Of a stretch of DNA of 64,000 nt, positions 35,599 through 46,406 are shown piece after piece. Origin of the DNA: Propionispora sp. 2/2-37 (GTDB lineage Bacteria > Bacillota > Negativicutes > Propionisporales > Propionisporaceae); assembly GCF_001298735.1 (NCBI RefSeq), contig NZ_CYSP01000008.1, positions 124,001 to 188,000 on the forward strand. The letters run 5' to 3'. Below the pieces are notes generated by a model, which saw nothing but the letters and a program-made list of their open reading frames with translations, was not told the origin of the DNA and ran no database searches. The first letter of the stretch is position 1. Each line of letters starts with the position of its first letter. Position numbers and translations under genes: made by a program.

Positions 35599-37020
35599 AT
35601 GCAAAATAAACATCCAAATAAAAATTTATCGCTGATTATTTTTATCTCTACCTTTGGCGGTTTACTATTTGGTTATGATACAGGCGTAGTCAATGGAGCA
35701 TTGCCTTATATGTCGCTGCCTGATCAGTTGAATTTAACTGCATTTACCCAGGGATTGGTTGTGGCTATTTTGCAATTAGGCGCTGCAGCAGGGGCAATAG
35801 CTATTGGAAAAATTACGGACGTGTATGGTAGGCAAAAAACATTAATTCTGCTTTCCCTGCTGTTTTTTGTTGCCACGCTTTCTTGCGCGCTGTCTCCGAA
35901 CGTACCGGTTATGGTTGTTTCCAGATTTATGCTTGGTTTGGCGGTGGGAGGAGCTTCGGTAAATGTCCCCACCTATTTAGCTGAAATCTCTCCTTTCTAC
36001 CGGCGCGGCAAAGTGGTGACGAAAAACGAGTTGATGATTGTCTTGGGGCAGCTCCTTGCATTCACTTGCAATGCTATTATTGGCATCACCTGGGGGGAAA
36101 ATGACGGAGTTTGGCGCTATATGCTTTCTCTAGCGGCTGTTCCGGCGGTTATTCTAGGAGTAGGAATGCTTCGGATGCCGGAAAGTCCCCGATGGCTAAT
36201 TAGTAAAAACCGGGTACAGGAAGGGACTGAAGTTTTAGAAAAAATTCGCTCACCAAAGGAAGCCGAAAATGAAGTGGCTGAAATAAAAAAGAGTATAGAA
36301 AAGGGCTCTGTTGTTCAGCAAATGACAGTTAAAGATTTAGGCATCCCCTGGGTCAGATATTTGATATTGTTGGGTGTTGGCATGGCCTTGATCAATCAGT
36401 TTACGGGGATAAATTCTATTATGTATTATGGAACAGAAATTCTTAAAAATTGCGGACTAAGTACAGAAGCGGCACTAATTGGCAATATAGCCAATGGGCT
36501 TATTTCTTTAGTTGCTATGTACTGCGGAATTTGCATGATGGACCGGGTGGGACGGCGTCCAATGATTATTACCGGGTTAGCAGGAGTTACGGTGACTCTT
36601 TTTCTCATCGGAGTGGCTTCGAATGTTTTACATACTGCTGCCTATTTCCCTTTTATCATGCTGTCATTGATTATCGTTTATCTTGCTTTTTTCCAGGGGC
36701 TAATTGGACCGGTAAACTGGTTAATTATCTCCGAAATATTTCCTTTAAGGCTTCGGGGCCTGGGAATGGGGATTGCCGTCTGTGTATTATGGATTGCCAA
36801 TTTTTGTGTAGGCTTAACATTTCCGATTTTGCTTGAACAGGTGGGCCTGGCGAATACATTTTTTACATTTGCTTTAATGAGTGTATTGTCAGTTTGGTTT
36901 GTCGTCAAATGTCTGCCGGAAACAAAAGGGCAGTCTTTGGAAAAGCTGGAGGAGTTTTTCATGCATCATTATGGTAAAAAAAACTTGGAAACAAAACATC
37001 AGCTAGAGGAGACTTTATAA
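35599..37020 (+). CDS. MFS sugar transporter (sugar porter family)
   Basis: Proton-coupled sugar permease of about 473 residues with 12 membrane helices. Family signatures: FGGLLFGYDTGVVNGALPYM in helix 1, GKITDVYGRQKT after helix 2, VPTYLAEISPFYRRGK, PESPRWLISKNR before the central loop, INQFTGINSIMYYG in helix 7, DRVGRRP, and PETKGQSLEKLEE at the end. The second of two adjacent ATGs (35599) has the better distance from GGAGG. The stop overlaps the next start by one base. The IolT-like sequence and the dehydrogenase beside it suggest an inositol or related polyol, but this is inferred. Confidence 0.88.
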   Translation: MQNKHPNKNLSLIIFISTFGGLLFGYDTGVVNGALPYMSLPDQLNLTAFTQGLVVAILQLGAAAGAIAIGKITDVYGRQKTLILLSLLFFVATLSCALSPNVPVMVVSRFMLGLAVGGASVNVPTYLAEISPFYRRGKVVTKNELMIVLGQLLAFTCNAIIGITWGENDGVWRYMLSLAAVPAVILGVGMLRMPESPRWLISKNRVQEGTEVLEKIRSPKEAENEVAEIKKSIEKGSVVQQMTVKDLGIPWVRYLILLGVGMALINQFTGINSIMYYGTEILKNCGLSTEAALIGNIANGLISLVAMYCGICMMDRVGRRPMIITGLAGVTVTLFLIGVASNVLHTAAYFPFIMLSLIIVYLAFFQGLIGPVNWLIISEIFPLRLRGLGMGIAVCVLWIANFCVGLTFPILLEQVGLANTFFTFALMSVLSVWFVVKCLPETKGQSLEKLEEFFMHHYGKKNLETKHQLEETL

Positions 37021-38039
37021 TGGAAAAAATTAAAGTTGGCATAGCAGGGCTGGGCAGATTAGGAAAAGAACATGCGAAAAACCTTGCCTTTAAAATTCCC
37101 AATGCTGAACTTACGGCAGCCTGTTCTATTGTTCCCAGCGAATTGGAATATGCGAAAAACGAGTTGAGTGTAGAGAAGGTTTATCCGGATTTTCACGAGA
37201 TGCTAAAAGATGCTGCTATGGAAGCGATAGTTATTGTGACGACAAGCGATCAACATTGTTGGCAGATTGCTGCCGCCCTTGACGCGGGCAAGCATGTTTT
37301 TACGGATAAACCGCTAGGAGTAACGATCGAAGAATGTAAAACGGCAGAAAAAGCCGTTGAACGCCATCCAGAACTTACTTTCTTTTTAGGATTCATGAGA
37401 AGGTTTGATCCATCGTATGCTTATGCCAAAGAAAAAATCAAACAGGGAGCTATTGGTAAGCCTTACATGCTGAAAGCAACCGGTATTGATCCCGAGGCCT
37501 TAGTCGAAGGAGCTATTAATTTTTCGTCAAAATCCGGTGGAATTTTTATTGATATGGCGATACATGATATTGACTTGATGCGCTGGTTTTTAGAATCCGA
37601 TCCGGTAGAAGTCTATGCTGCAGGTACTACCTTTAAACATAAAGAATTCCAGGCTGTCGGCGATGATGAGACCGGAGCTGCCATGTATAAGTGCGCTAAT
37701 GGCGCTATTGCGTTTGCACATATGGGGAGAACGGCGCCTCATGGCTATCATGTGGAAACAGAAATTATCGGGACAGATGGAAGTATACGTATCAGTCCTG
37801 TTCCGGAAAAAAATCTTTGTCTGATTTATAATCAACATGGAGCAGTGAAAGAATGTGTCAGTGGTTTTCCTGAAAGGTTCGCTGATGCGTACCGTCTTGA
37901 AATGGAAGAGTTCATCCGCTGTATCCAGCAAAAAGAAAAACCGGCCATTACCGTCTACGATGGAACTAAGTCAACCCAGATTGCGTTTACAACCATGGAA
38001 GCTTATAGAAAAAGAAGAGTGCTGCCGATAACATATTAA
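37020..38039 (+). CDS. Gfo/Idh/MocA-family dehydrogenase (inositol 2-dehydrogenase-like)
   Basis: NAD(P)-dependent oxidoreductase for a sugar or inositol, 339 residues. GIAGLGRLGKEHAKNL is the nucleotide-binding start; DKPLGVTIEECKTAE carries the EKP-like catalytic lysine; SKSGGIFIDMAIHDIDLMRW contains the conserved Asp/His pair. Its ATG overlaps the stop of the transporter gene (TAATG), so import and oxidation are coupled. Myo- or scyllo-inositol is the best guess. No further inositol genes are present in the window. Confidence 0.87.
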   Translation: MEKIKVGIAGLGRLGKEHAKNLAFKIPNAELTAACSIVPSELEYAKNELSVEKVYPDFHEMLKDAAMEAIVIVTTSDQHCWQIAAALDAGKHVFTDKPLGVTIEECKTAEKAVERHPELTFFLGFMRRFDPSYAYAKEKIKQGAIGKPYMLKATGIDPEALVEGAINFSSKSGGIFIDMAIHDIDLMRWFLESDPVEVYAAGTTFKHKEFQAVGDDETGAAMYKCANGAIAFAHMGRTAPHGYHVETEIIGTDGSIRISPVPEKNLCLIYNQHGAVKECVSGFPERFADAYRLEMEEFIRCIQQKEKPAITVYDGTKSTQIAFTTMEAYRKRRVLPITY

Positions 38040-38169
38040 GTTAGAAGCACACCGGGACTATTCCGAAAGCTACTGTAAACCTTTAAGAGATGTTACAAAA
38101 ATACACAAATATAAATTATAGTGCATATGTTGTAGAAATATTAATTCCTACCTGCCGGAGTGGAATATC

Positions 38170-38514
38170 TTGGGAGAATTCAAACTAGTCCCGGACGAAT
38201 CAATTTTTTTCGACATAACCCCCGATGAAACCAGCTTGTTTTTCTATGCTTTAGGTGTTGCTGTTTCCCAGTCATTAACCATTGATGAGCTTAATGTTCT
38301 GGCTAATGGACTTGTTGAAACGGCACAGGTAATGTTTGTCATTGCCTCCCAGCGGACGTTACTTAATGACGCCATAAATGCCCAACAAGAAAAGAAAGAT
38401 GCTGAAAAAGCGAAAGAAGAGAAAAAAAGCACTCAGGAATTAAAATCCGAAATCAAAAAACTCCAGGATCAAATTGAATACTTGCAAAAACAAATAAACA
38501 TCATAAAAAGGTAA
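38170..38514 (+). CDS. Small hypothetical protein with C-terminal coiled coil
   Basis: Unrecognised, 114 residues. The first ~60 residues (LFFYALGVAVSQSLTIDELN, ANGLVETAQVMFVIASQ) are compact and moderately hydrophobic; residues 70-114 are a highly charged coiled coil (KKDAEKAKEEKKSTQELKSE and KLQDQIEYLQKQINIIK). TTG start behind GGAG; a perfect terminator follows six bases after the stop. Soluble and probably oligomeric. No context clue to function. Confidence 0.65.
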   Translation: MGEFKLVPDESIFFDITPDETSLFFYALGVAVSQSLTIDELNVLANGLVETAQVMFVIASQRTLLNDAINAQQEKKDAEKAKEEKKSTQELKSEIKKLQDQIEYLQKQINIIKR

Positions 38515-38519
38515 CTAAA

Positions 38520-38559
38520 AACTCCTGCAAGAATTTACCTTACAATTCTTGCAGGAGTT
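38520..38559. terminator. Perfect 16-bp-arm terminator
   Basis: AACTCCTGCAAGAATT (38520-38535) and its exact complement (38544-38559), between two convergent genes. Confidence 0.85.
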
Positions 38560-38615
38560 CTGTCATTATCCATAGTCATTGATGACAAATTGCTCATCGC
38601 TCACCTCATGACCTG

Positions 38616-38927
38616 TTATTTTTCGTATGTTTTGTGAAGATAGATTATTTCCTGAATTAACTTTTTTGCCAGCATCGCATTCATCAGATGATCCATTGCA
38701 TGCATCATCAAAACGGAACAATGAAATTCCGCCCCTTCGGCTTCTTTTTTAATCAGCCCTGTCTGCACGCGATGCGCCTTCAGCATTTTCTCTTCCGCCC
38801 GTGCCAGCAGGGTATCAGCCTGCTCATATTTTCCCATCTTTGCCCATTCGAGCGCCTGCATCATTAGCTCTTGTGCATCACCTGCGTCGGCAATCAGAGA
38901 AAAAGCAATTTGGTCTACATTTTCCAT
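38616..38927 (-). CDS. PTS lactose/cellobiose-family IIA protein
   Basis: 103 residues, the standard length of the trimeric helical EIIA(Lac/Cel). The phosphorylated His is in the block HCSVLMMHAMDHLMNAML (the MHAMDHLM histidine), and IAFSLIADAGDAQELMMQAL is the typical N-terminal helix. It passes phosphate from HPr to a IIB partner. No IIB or IIC of that family is in the window, so it either works with a distant system or is a spare for the glycoside island to its right. Confidence 0.85.
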   Translation of the reverse strand: MENVDQIAFSLIADAGDAQELMMQALEWAKMGKYEQADTLLARAEEKMLKAHRVQTGLIKKEAEGAEFHCSVLMMHAMDHLMNAMLAKKLIQEIIYLHKTYEK

Positions 38928-39342
38928 GAAAGTTCCCGCCCCTTTTTTTAAGTTACTTGATTAATTCCTACCTTTTTACTCTCTCTCCCTCTATCATACT
39001 TTTCGAAATCCAATATTGCCAGCATAATTTGCCGAAAGGGGTTTATATTATCTTTTGTTTCAAGTACGAATATTTTGACATTCCCCGGCGTAATGGACGT
39101 TTAATTTTTCTTTCTCTATATTTTATGAAGCAGAGATTAACTGTTAAAATAAAAAAGCTCAAGTGAATACTTGCCCGCAAGAAATGCAAGAGGTCGTCCG
39201 AAAGCTTTCCCGCTTTTAGACGACCTCTTTTCCTGTTCATGCTTACCTGAGCCTAGTCTGGATCATATTCATTGTTCCGTACCAACCCAAAGCATAGTCC
39301 TAAAATGTTTTTTAAACTATTTACTGCATTCAAAGTTCCCAG
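38928..39342. other. Intergenic region with one hairpin
   Basis: No gene supported in 415 bases. A hairpin with arms AAGAGGTCGTC (39188-39198) and GACGACCTCTT (39219-39229) probably ends the rhamnosidase transcript coming from the right. The remainder is AT-rich upstream sequence of the IIA gene. Confidence 0.5.
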
Positions 39343-42300
39343 TCATATTTCTTTTCCCGTATCCGGAATTACAAAATAATAGGAACCGGACTGCAGTTCA
39401 TACAGTGCCTTGCCTTCCCGGTACCCTTTGAACACTATATTTTCGTTCCCGTCTATCGGCTGCCCGTTCTCCAAAATCCTGCGTGCAACCGGCAGACTGC
39501 TTACCGGCAGGTAAAGCGTAGCCGTCGTATTCGCCGGAACCACCGCATCGTAAAACCATTGATGATCTTCCAGCCTCCATCCGCTTGCTATGCGCCCGTA
39601 TGGCGAATCATAATACCCTTCTGCCCGCTGCAATGCACCGGCAAAATCCGGCTGCGGCTGTAAAACAAAATGCTTAAATCCCGCTGCGGCAGCATCGCGC
39701 TGAATCCCTAAGGAATAATTGCACAGCCATGCGCCTACAGCACCAAAGGAATAATGATTGAACGAATTCATACTGTTGTTGCCGCCAAAGCCTCTCTCTT
39801 TCGTATAGGAATCCAGGCGTTCCCAGATTGTCGTTGCGCCCTGCTGTACAGGATACAACCAGGAAGGATAGGCCTTATTCTCCAGCATCTTATAAGCGAT
39901 ATCACTATGCCCATAGTCGGAAAGTGCTTTGCTGATCCAGGCGGTACCAATAAAACCGGTCATCAGTGCGTACGGCCCCCGTTTTACACCGTTATCATCT
40001 GTATTTTCCCGTGTACAGGCTGCCACGAGATGCTTTGCCGCATCTGGAGCATTATCTTGATCAAAAATTCCCAGCGCAAGCGGCACGGCATAGGAAGTCT
40101 GCGTATCCATCACCGAACCGTCCGACTTTATTGTTTTATGTGTCGCCGGGTCGATAAACTTCTTATTAAACCAGGATTTTCGCTGTATGTATTTCCCACG
40201 ATAAAAATCGGCATCCTTTTGCTGCCCCAAGACTGCTGCGGTACGCGCCATGATATCCAGGCCATAAATATGGTAGACGGTCCACAAGAATACCGGTTCA
40301 TTTTTGCTGTATTCCGGTCCCAGCCAGTCGCCAAGCTCAAGTAAGGTGCGTTCACCAATAAGACCGTCTGCAGCTACGTTAGTATCAAGATACGCCATAT
40401 ATTTCTTCATGGCCTCATAGTGTTTCTGCAAAATACCCGTATCGCCATACTGCTCATACAGTTCCCAGGGAACCGTCATCCCGGCGCTTCCCCAAAGAAT
40501 GCCGCCAAAACCGTTGCCAATTGGTGCAATATCACCGAACCGGCCATCCGGATCTTGCAAATCTCTGAGTGCCTGTAAATGACGATCCAAAAAGCGGTCC
40601 GTATCGGTAATATAGCCGGCCGTACGGGCAAACATTGACAGGTCGCCCGACCAGCCCATACGTTCATTGCGCTGCGGGCAATCTGTCGGAATGGACAGGA
40701 AATTGGCCCGGGTCGACCATACGATATTTTGCCAGAGCCGGTTCACCGTTTCGCTGGAAGTCTCGTAACCGGCCCGGATGTCCCTGACGGAACTCAGCAC
40801 CTTCCCTCGCACATCCCGGAGCGGCAGTGCTTTATCAAGTCCCGTGATTTCAAGATACCGGTATCCGTGATACGTAAACCGCGGCCGAATGCGTTCATCG
40901 CCGCCTTTCAGGATATAGGTGTCCTGCGCCAATGCACCGCGAATATTTTCCAGCATGAGCTGTCCCGCGTTGGCTCCGGCTGCTTCATTTTCCGGATAAA
41001 GCATTTCGGCATAACGCAGCGTAAGCTTCGTGCCGGCTTTGCCATTTTTGATCCTGATGTCCGGCACCCCGGCCATATTTTGCCCCATATCATAAATAAA
41101 CGTTTGTGGAGCCGCCTCTTTTACCTCTTTTGCCGTAAGCGTAAGCACTTCGTTCACTCCGGCTCCTTCTTGACCGATAAGTGAAACATTCGCATAATTT
41201 TGCTCTTTCACCGTACCGGTCATACAATGCTTCCATGTACCGATAAAAGCCGTGTTCTCATCTGCCGGAACAGCCTTTGCCTTTTTCCAGAGAGCATCGT
41301 CATAGTCCGCCCTGCTCCAACCCTCTACGGCTTTTTCCTTTCCCGCATCGTAGATTTCTCCCTGAAAAATACTGCCTAAAACAACCGGTCCTTGTCCAAA
41401 ATATTTCCACGTTTCCGGATTGGTCGTTATAACTGACTGCGTACCGTCTTTATAGGTAAGCACAAGTTTGGCCAGCAGCGACTGCCTGTCACCAAAGTAA
41501 TTCCAATTTTCACCCTGGAAAGAAATAGCTCCGCTCCACCATCCTTCAGCCAGTTGCGCCCCTATGGCATTCAGCTGCCCTTTTTTGATAAATTCCTTCA
41601 CATCATAGGTCTGATAGAGCTGGGTCACATTGTATTGGGTAAATCCCGGCGCAAGATAATCCTGCCCGACGCGCCGTCCGTTAATGTAAAATTCATAAAC
41701 ACCCCGGCTTGTTACATAAAGCCGTGCGGCTGCCATCTGTTTCGCCGGTACCTTAAACACCGACCGCAGCATCGGCATGGAACCATGTGACGGGTCCGCC
41801 GTGAGCAGCAAACCATCTTTTCCGCCATCCAAAAGGTAGGTGTCGCGGCTTACGGAAAACCCTTCTGTTTTCTTAGTAGAAAATATCCCTGTATACGGCC
41901 TATCCGGCGTAATTTTCTCAAAAAACACCGTGTTGCCCGGACTGCGGTAATTCAATATCCTAACCGAAGAAAACTCCGCCCTTTGCCCCTTATCAAGCGC
42001 AAACCCGATATCCGCCACCATCGGAAAGCTGATGTAGTCGCCGCCCGGACCGACAGGATTTACATTATAACCGGCTGTCCAAAAATTCACCTGCGGCAGT
42101 TCGATCTTTTTCCCATCGATGTTGAATTGAAGTATTCCGTGGTTGCTGCTGACTTCCACGTTATGCCGGGTATAAAGATTGCCGGCATTGATGGCCTCCG
42201 GCGGTATATCCAGAGACGTCAGCGGCTGCCCCGGTGAATCTGTCGGACTGTACCCGCTGCGATAAATCTTGAGTTTTGCCGGTTCTGCCGGACTTTTTTT

Positions 42301-42966
42301 CAGTCCGGCCACATCAACTACAAGCTTAATATAGCTTTGATCTTTTTTATTTTCCAACTGATACATATTTTTATTTCGATCCATAAGCCGGCTGTCGTTC
42401 GCACCAAATACGAATCCAGCCCGCTCCGCTCCCGGCATCAGACGCATATCATAACTGATCTTATAGACGGCCAGGCTATGGGCCGCAAGCGGTAAATCGT
42501 CATCCCCGCCGATCCATTGCGCACCGCTCCAGTCCCCCTCTCCTTGGCGTTCCAGATTTAGCCCGGTCTCAAACACAGAAGACTTTTCCTGCACTCGCCC
42601 GGCCTGATTCCATACTTTAACCGTCCACGTATACCGTGTCTCCGGCTGTAAAGGAGCACCCGCATAGGCAATATTCAGCGAAATTCCGTCCTCTACTTTT
42701 CCTGTATTCCAAACCACTTGTCCCCGGTTGTCTTTTACAATAATTTCATACGCCGTCTGCCGCAAGCCGCGCTCTTTTGCCGCGGCTTGCATCTGCCAAC
42801 TGAAATGGGGCACTTTCTCGTCCAGTCCCAACGGTTCGGTCATATGCTCCACTTGCAGATTATGCAGATAAAACTCCGCCGCCTGTTCTACCGCATAACA
42901 CGGCCGACCGGAAAAAAGCAAAAAAGACACACAGAGAAATCCTGCCCATTTTACTATTTTATGCAT
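39343..42966 (-). CDS. Exported GH78 alpha-L-rhamnosidase
   Basis: Releases terminal L-rhamnose from plant glycosides or polysaccharides. 1207 residues with a signal peptide (KIVKWAGFLCVSFLLFSG, cleavage near PCYA), so it acts in the periplasm or outside. Domain order: fibronectin-like N-terminus (HFSWQM...YEIIVKDNRG), an inserted carbohydrate-binding region (~170-340), the Bac_rhamnosid_N domain (ARLYVTSRGVYEFYINGRRV), the alpha/alpha barrel with acidic motif CPQRNERMGWSGD, and a C-terminal beta domain. ATG at 42966 behind GGAGG. It follows the 6-phospho-beta-glucosidase gene after a terminator. Confidence 0.9.
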   Translation of the reverse strand: MHKIVKWAGFLCVSFLLFSGRPCYAVEQAAEFYLHNLQVEHMTEPLGLDEKVPHFSWQMQAAAKERGLRQTAYEIIVKDNRGQVVWNTGKVEDGISLNIAYAGAPLQPETRYTWTVKVWNQAGRVQEKSSVFETGLNLERQGEGDWSGAQWIGGDDDLPLAAHSLAVYKISYDMRLMPGAERAGFVFGANDSRLMDRNKNMYQLENKKDQSYIKLVVDVAGLKKSPAEPAKLKIYRSGYSPTDSPGQPLTSLDIPPEAINAGNLYTRHNVEVSSNHGILQFNIDGKKIELPQVNFWTAGYNVNPVGPGGDYISFPMVADIGFALDKGQRAEFSSVRILNYRSPGNTVFFEKITPDRPYTGIFSTKKTEGFSVSRDTYLLDGGKDGLLLTADPSHGSMPMLRSVFKVPAKQMAAARLYVTSRGVYEFYINGRRVGQDYLAPGFTQYNVTQLYQTYDVKEFIKKGQLNAIGAQLAEGWWSGAISFQGENWNYFGDRQSLLAKLVLTYKDGTQSVITTNPETWKYFGQGPVVLGSIFQGEIYDAGKEKAVEGWSRADYDDALWKKAKAVPADENTAFIGTWKHCMTGTVKEQNYANVSLIGQEGAGVNEVLTLTAKEVKEAAPQTFIYDMGQNMAGVPDIRIKNGKAGTKLTLRYAEMLYPENEAAGANAGQLMLENIRGALAQDTYILKGGDERIRPRFTYHGYRYLEITGLDKALPLRDVRGKVLSSVRDIRAGYETSSETVNRLWQNIVWSTRANFLSIPTDCPQRNERMGWSGDLSMFARTAGYITDTDRFLDRHLQALRDLQDPDGRFGDIAPIGNGFGGILWGSAGMTVPWELYEQYGDTGILQKHYEAMKKYMAYLDTNVAADGLIGERTLLELGDWLGPEYSKNEPVFLWTVYHIYGLDIMARTAAVLGQQKDADFYRGKYIQRKSWFNKKFIDPATHKTIKSDGSVMDTQTSYAVPLALGIFDQDNAPDAAKHLVAACTRENTDDNGVKRGPYALMTGFIGTAWISKALSDYGHSDIAYKMLENKAYPSWLYPVQQGATTIWERLDSYTKERGFGGNNSMNSFNHYSFGAVGAWLCNYSLGIQRDAAAAGFKHFVLQPQPDFAGALQRAEGYYDSPYGRIASGWRLEDHQWFYDAVVPANTTATLYLPVSSLPVARRILENGQPIDGNENIVFKGYREGKALYELQSGSYYFVIPDTGKEI

Positions 42967-42985
42967 TACTTTCCTCCAATTTCCC

Positions 42986-43022
42986 AAAAAACAGGTTCCG
43001 GCGATTTGCCGGAACCTGTTTT

Positions 43023-43023
<1 letters not shown>
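42986..43023 (-). terminator. Strong terminator at the bglA/rhamnosidase junction
   Basis: AACAGGTTCCGGC and GCCGGAACCTGTT arms with a five-base loop, A tail and T tail. It overlaps the stop codon of the glucosidase gene and ends 20 bases before the rhamnosidase start, so read-through would be needed for co-transcription. Confidence 0.85.
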
Positions 43024-44480
<1,457 letters not shown>

Positions 44481-45839
44481 TCATTTATGCTGCGCCGCAA
44501 GCCATTCCATAAGCGTAACCAGTTTGCCGTCGATCATACTTGCGCAGGTATTATTATAAACATGGATCCAGGACCAATGGCCGTTGTACTCAAACGGCGT
44601 CCCGTCATCCTTCTTATACAGTCCTGTCATATCATGCACATCATCAAAAAAGCTGAAATGCACATTTTTTGCTCCGGCAGCTAAAAGACGTTGATACGTA
44701 GGAACGACATACTCCGCCGGGGGTACGACCTGGTCGGTTTTTGCCGCTGTAAACCAGATCGGCAGTTTTTTCATTGCCGCGATATCCTTATCCCGGATAA
44801 GGCTGTCTTTCAAAGCTTCACAGGTCGGAAACGCCGCCGCAAAATAATCCGGATAGTCGCGGATCATAAGCATTGTCATATAACCGCCGTTGGAATCGCC
44901 GCCGATATAGATACGGTCCTCATCAATATTCTTATGTTCCGCCACATATTCTTTGATGAGTTCCATCAACGATGCTTCATACTTGGAAGTACCATCGCCA
45001 AAGCCCTGGAAACCATCCATCCAAAAGGTTGGCGACTGCGGAACCAACACATAGGCGCCGCCAAAATAGGCCTGCAGCACAGGATCGGCAAAACGGTTCG
45101 CTTTATTCGCCGCAATCGGGATCGCCGGGTCCGTTCCGCCCTCTCCCATACCGTGAAGCCAGATAATAAGCGGATGCTTGGCCGAACCTTCCGGTTCATA
45201 GCTTGCATAATGTAAAGTAATGCCGTCATGTTCTGCTGCACCGAAACGGAACATGTCTATATCCGGACGGATATTGCCTGCCGTCTTCGTTACCTTAAGT
45301 CCGGTTATTTTTCCCTTGACCGCCGGGACATCCTTCTCCTGGATGATCGTATAATCACACTGTACCCAGTTGTTGCGCATGGTTTTCACATCAAAATTAA
45401 GGGGAGAACCAAGCGTGATGTCCGGTCCTATTTCCATTTCAATCACCGCATAGCGTCCCTGTTGTACTGCCTTTCCGCTTTTATCGGCTACATAAATCCC
45501 GGTGATTTCCCGGTATCCTTCCGTATCACCGAGAATCTTCGTATCATTCACGTTCGGAGAAAGCTTCTTATACAAATCTGCCGCCTGCCTATCGGCAGGA
45601 GTCCGGGGAATGCTTCGTTTTACATACACCTTGAAAGCATCCATGGCAATTGCATCTGCTTTCACTTCTTTTCCAAGATCCACGATAATCCTTGGAATCG
45701 CCGCCCCCCAGTCATGGACTTCCGTAACCGTGCGATATGTCGCCACAGTACTGTGCGCCAAAGAGGGAGCAGCAGCCACGCCGAACCCCAGCACAAACAC
45801 TGCCGCGAGGCCAAAAATTTTCCAAACTCTTTTTCCCAT
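44481..45839 (-). CDS. Exported esterase / alpha-beta hydrolase
   Basis: 452 residues with a signal peptide (IFGLAAVFVLGFGVAAAP, cleavage near SLAHS). An N-terminal Ig-like domain (~35-180) precedes an alpha/beta-hydrolase domain: oxyanion region IIWLHGMGEGG, nucleophile Ser316 in GGDSNGG, likely acid in AAKTDQVVPP and His in NGHWSWI. This plan matches the esterase/PHB-depolymerase-like enzymes of plant polysaccharide loci. It probably removes acyl groups so that the rhamnosidase and glucosidase can act. AAAGGAAG precedes the ATG. A broken copy lies directly upstream. Confidence 0.85.
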   Translation of the reverse strand: MGKRVWKIFGLAAVFVLGFGVAAAPSLAHSTVATYRTVTEVHDWGAAIPRIIVDLGKEVKADAIAMDAFKVYVKRSIPRTPADRQAADLYKKLSPNVNDTKILGDTEGYREITGIYVADKSGKAVQQGRYAVIEMEIGPDITLGSPLNFDVKTMRNNWVQCDYTIIQEKDVPAVKGKITGLKVTKTAGNIRPDIDMFRFGAAEHDGITLHYASYEPEGSAKHPLIIWLHGMGEGGTDPAIPIAANKANRFADPVLQAYFGGAYVLVPQSPTFWMDGFQGFGDGTSKYEASLMELIKEYVAEHKNIDEDRIYIGGDSNGGYMTMLMIRDYPDYFAAAFPTCEALKDSLIRDKDIAAMKKLPIWFTAAKTDQVVPPAEYVVPTYQRLLAAGAKNVHFSFFDDVHDMTGLYKKDDGTPFEYNGHWSWIHVYNNTCASMIDGKLVTLMEWLAAQHK

Positions 45840-45919
45840 CTGTTTCGCTTCCTTTCAAAATCTATATCTACTGTCTGCACAAACAGCCAATAGTATATGT
45901 AGGATAGATACGCCCGGCC

Positions 45920-46008
45920 TTATTCTACCGTAACGATCACATGCGCGTAGCGCGTCAGCGGCGGTGTGCCGTTGTCTTTGACTTCAAAGATTAGGTAGAT
46001 GTTATCTC
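45920..46008 (-). pseudogene. C-terminal tail of a lost gene (DUF1593-like)
   Basis: A 29-residue reading frame ending in TAA: GDNIYLIFEVKDNGTPPLTR followed by YAHVIVTVE. From memory this matches the end of DUF1593 (nucleoside-hydrolase-like, cellulose-binding-annotated) proteins. The rest of that gene is missing. Confidence 0.55.
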
Positions 46009-46025
46009 CGTTCTTACTTTATGAA

Positions 46026-46350
46026 TTATTTATGTTGTTCTGCAAGCCATTCCATAAGCGTAGCTTGGCGACCATCAATTGTACTTATCATTCATTGTTA
46101 TAAACGTATATCCAAGACTAGTGTCCATTATACTCAAACGGCGTTTTATCTTCTTTCTGATAAAAGACCCGTACGGTCACGTACATCATCAAAGAAACTA
46201 AACTGTACATTTTTTACTCCAGCAGCCAAAAACCGTTTATATGTAGGCACTACGTATTGATCTGGAGGTTTTTGCGGCATTGCCGTTTTTATCCGCAACA
46301 TAAATGTTTTATAATTTCACGATACCCTTCTATGTCCTAAAATTCTTTCT
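46026..46350 (-). pseudogene. Rearranged dead copy of the exported esterase
   Basis: The minus strand starts at the right with a fragment like the N-terminal part of the esterase (the GYREI...IYVADK block, ~46280-46350), then jumps directly to the last ~85 residues, ending STIDGRQATLMEWLAEQHK and TAA at 46026-46028. The intact gene ends with the same LMEWLAxQHK. About 200 residues in between are deleted and several small indels break the frame. A paralogue that decayed after tandem duplication. Confidence 0.8.
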
Positions 46351-46406
46351 CTCCTTTGCCGGCAATAAATCCGCACTTTTCTCGCGTTGATGCTCTTGAC
46401 AAAAGT

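Noticed and set aside
39754..40344. 196-codon plus-strand frame opposite the rhamnosidase
   Set aside because: No start signal; the minus strand encodes conserved GH78 sequence here.
45228..45933. Two long plus-strand frames opposite the exported esterase
   Set aside because: They overlap each other and the signal peptide region of a clear gene; no independent evidence.
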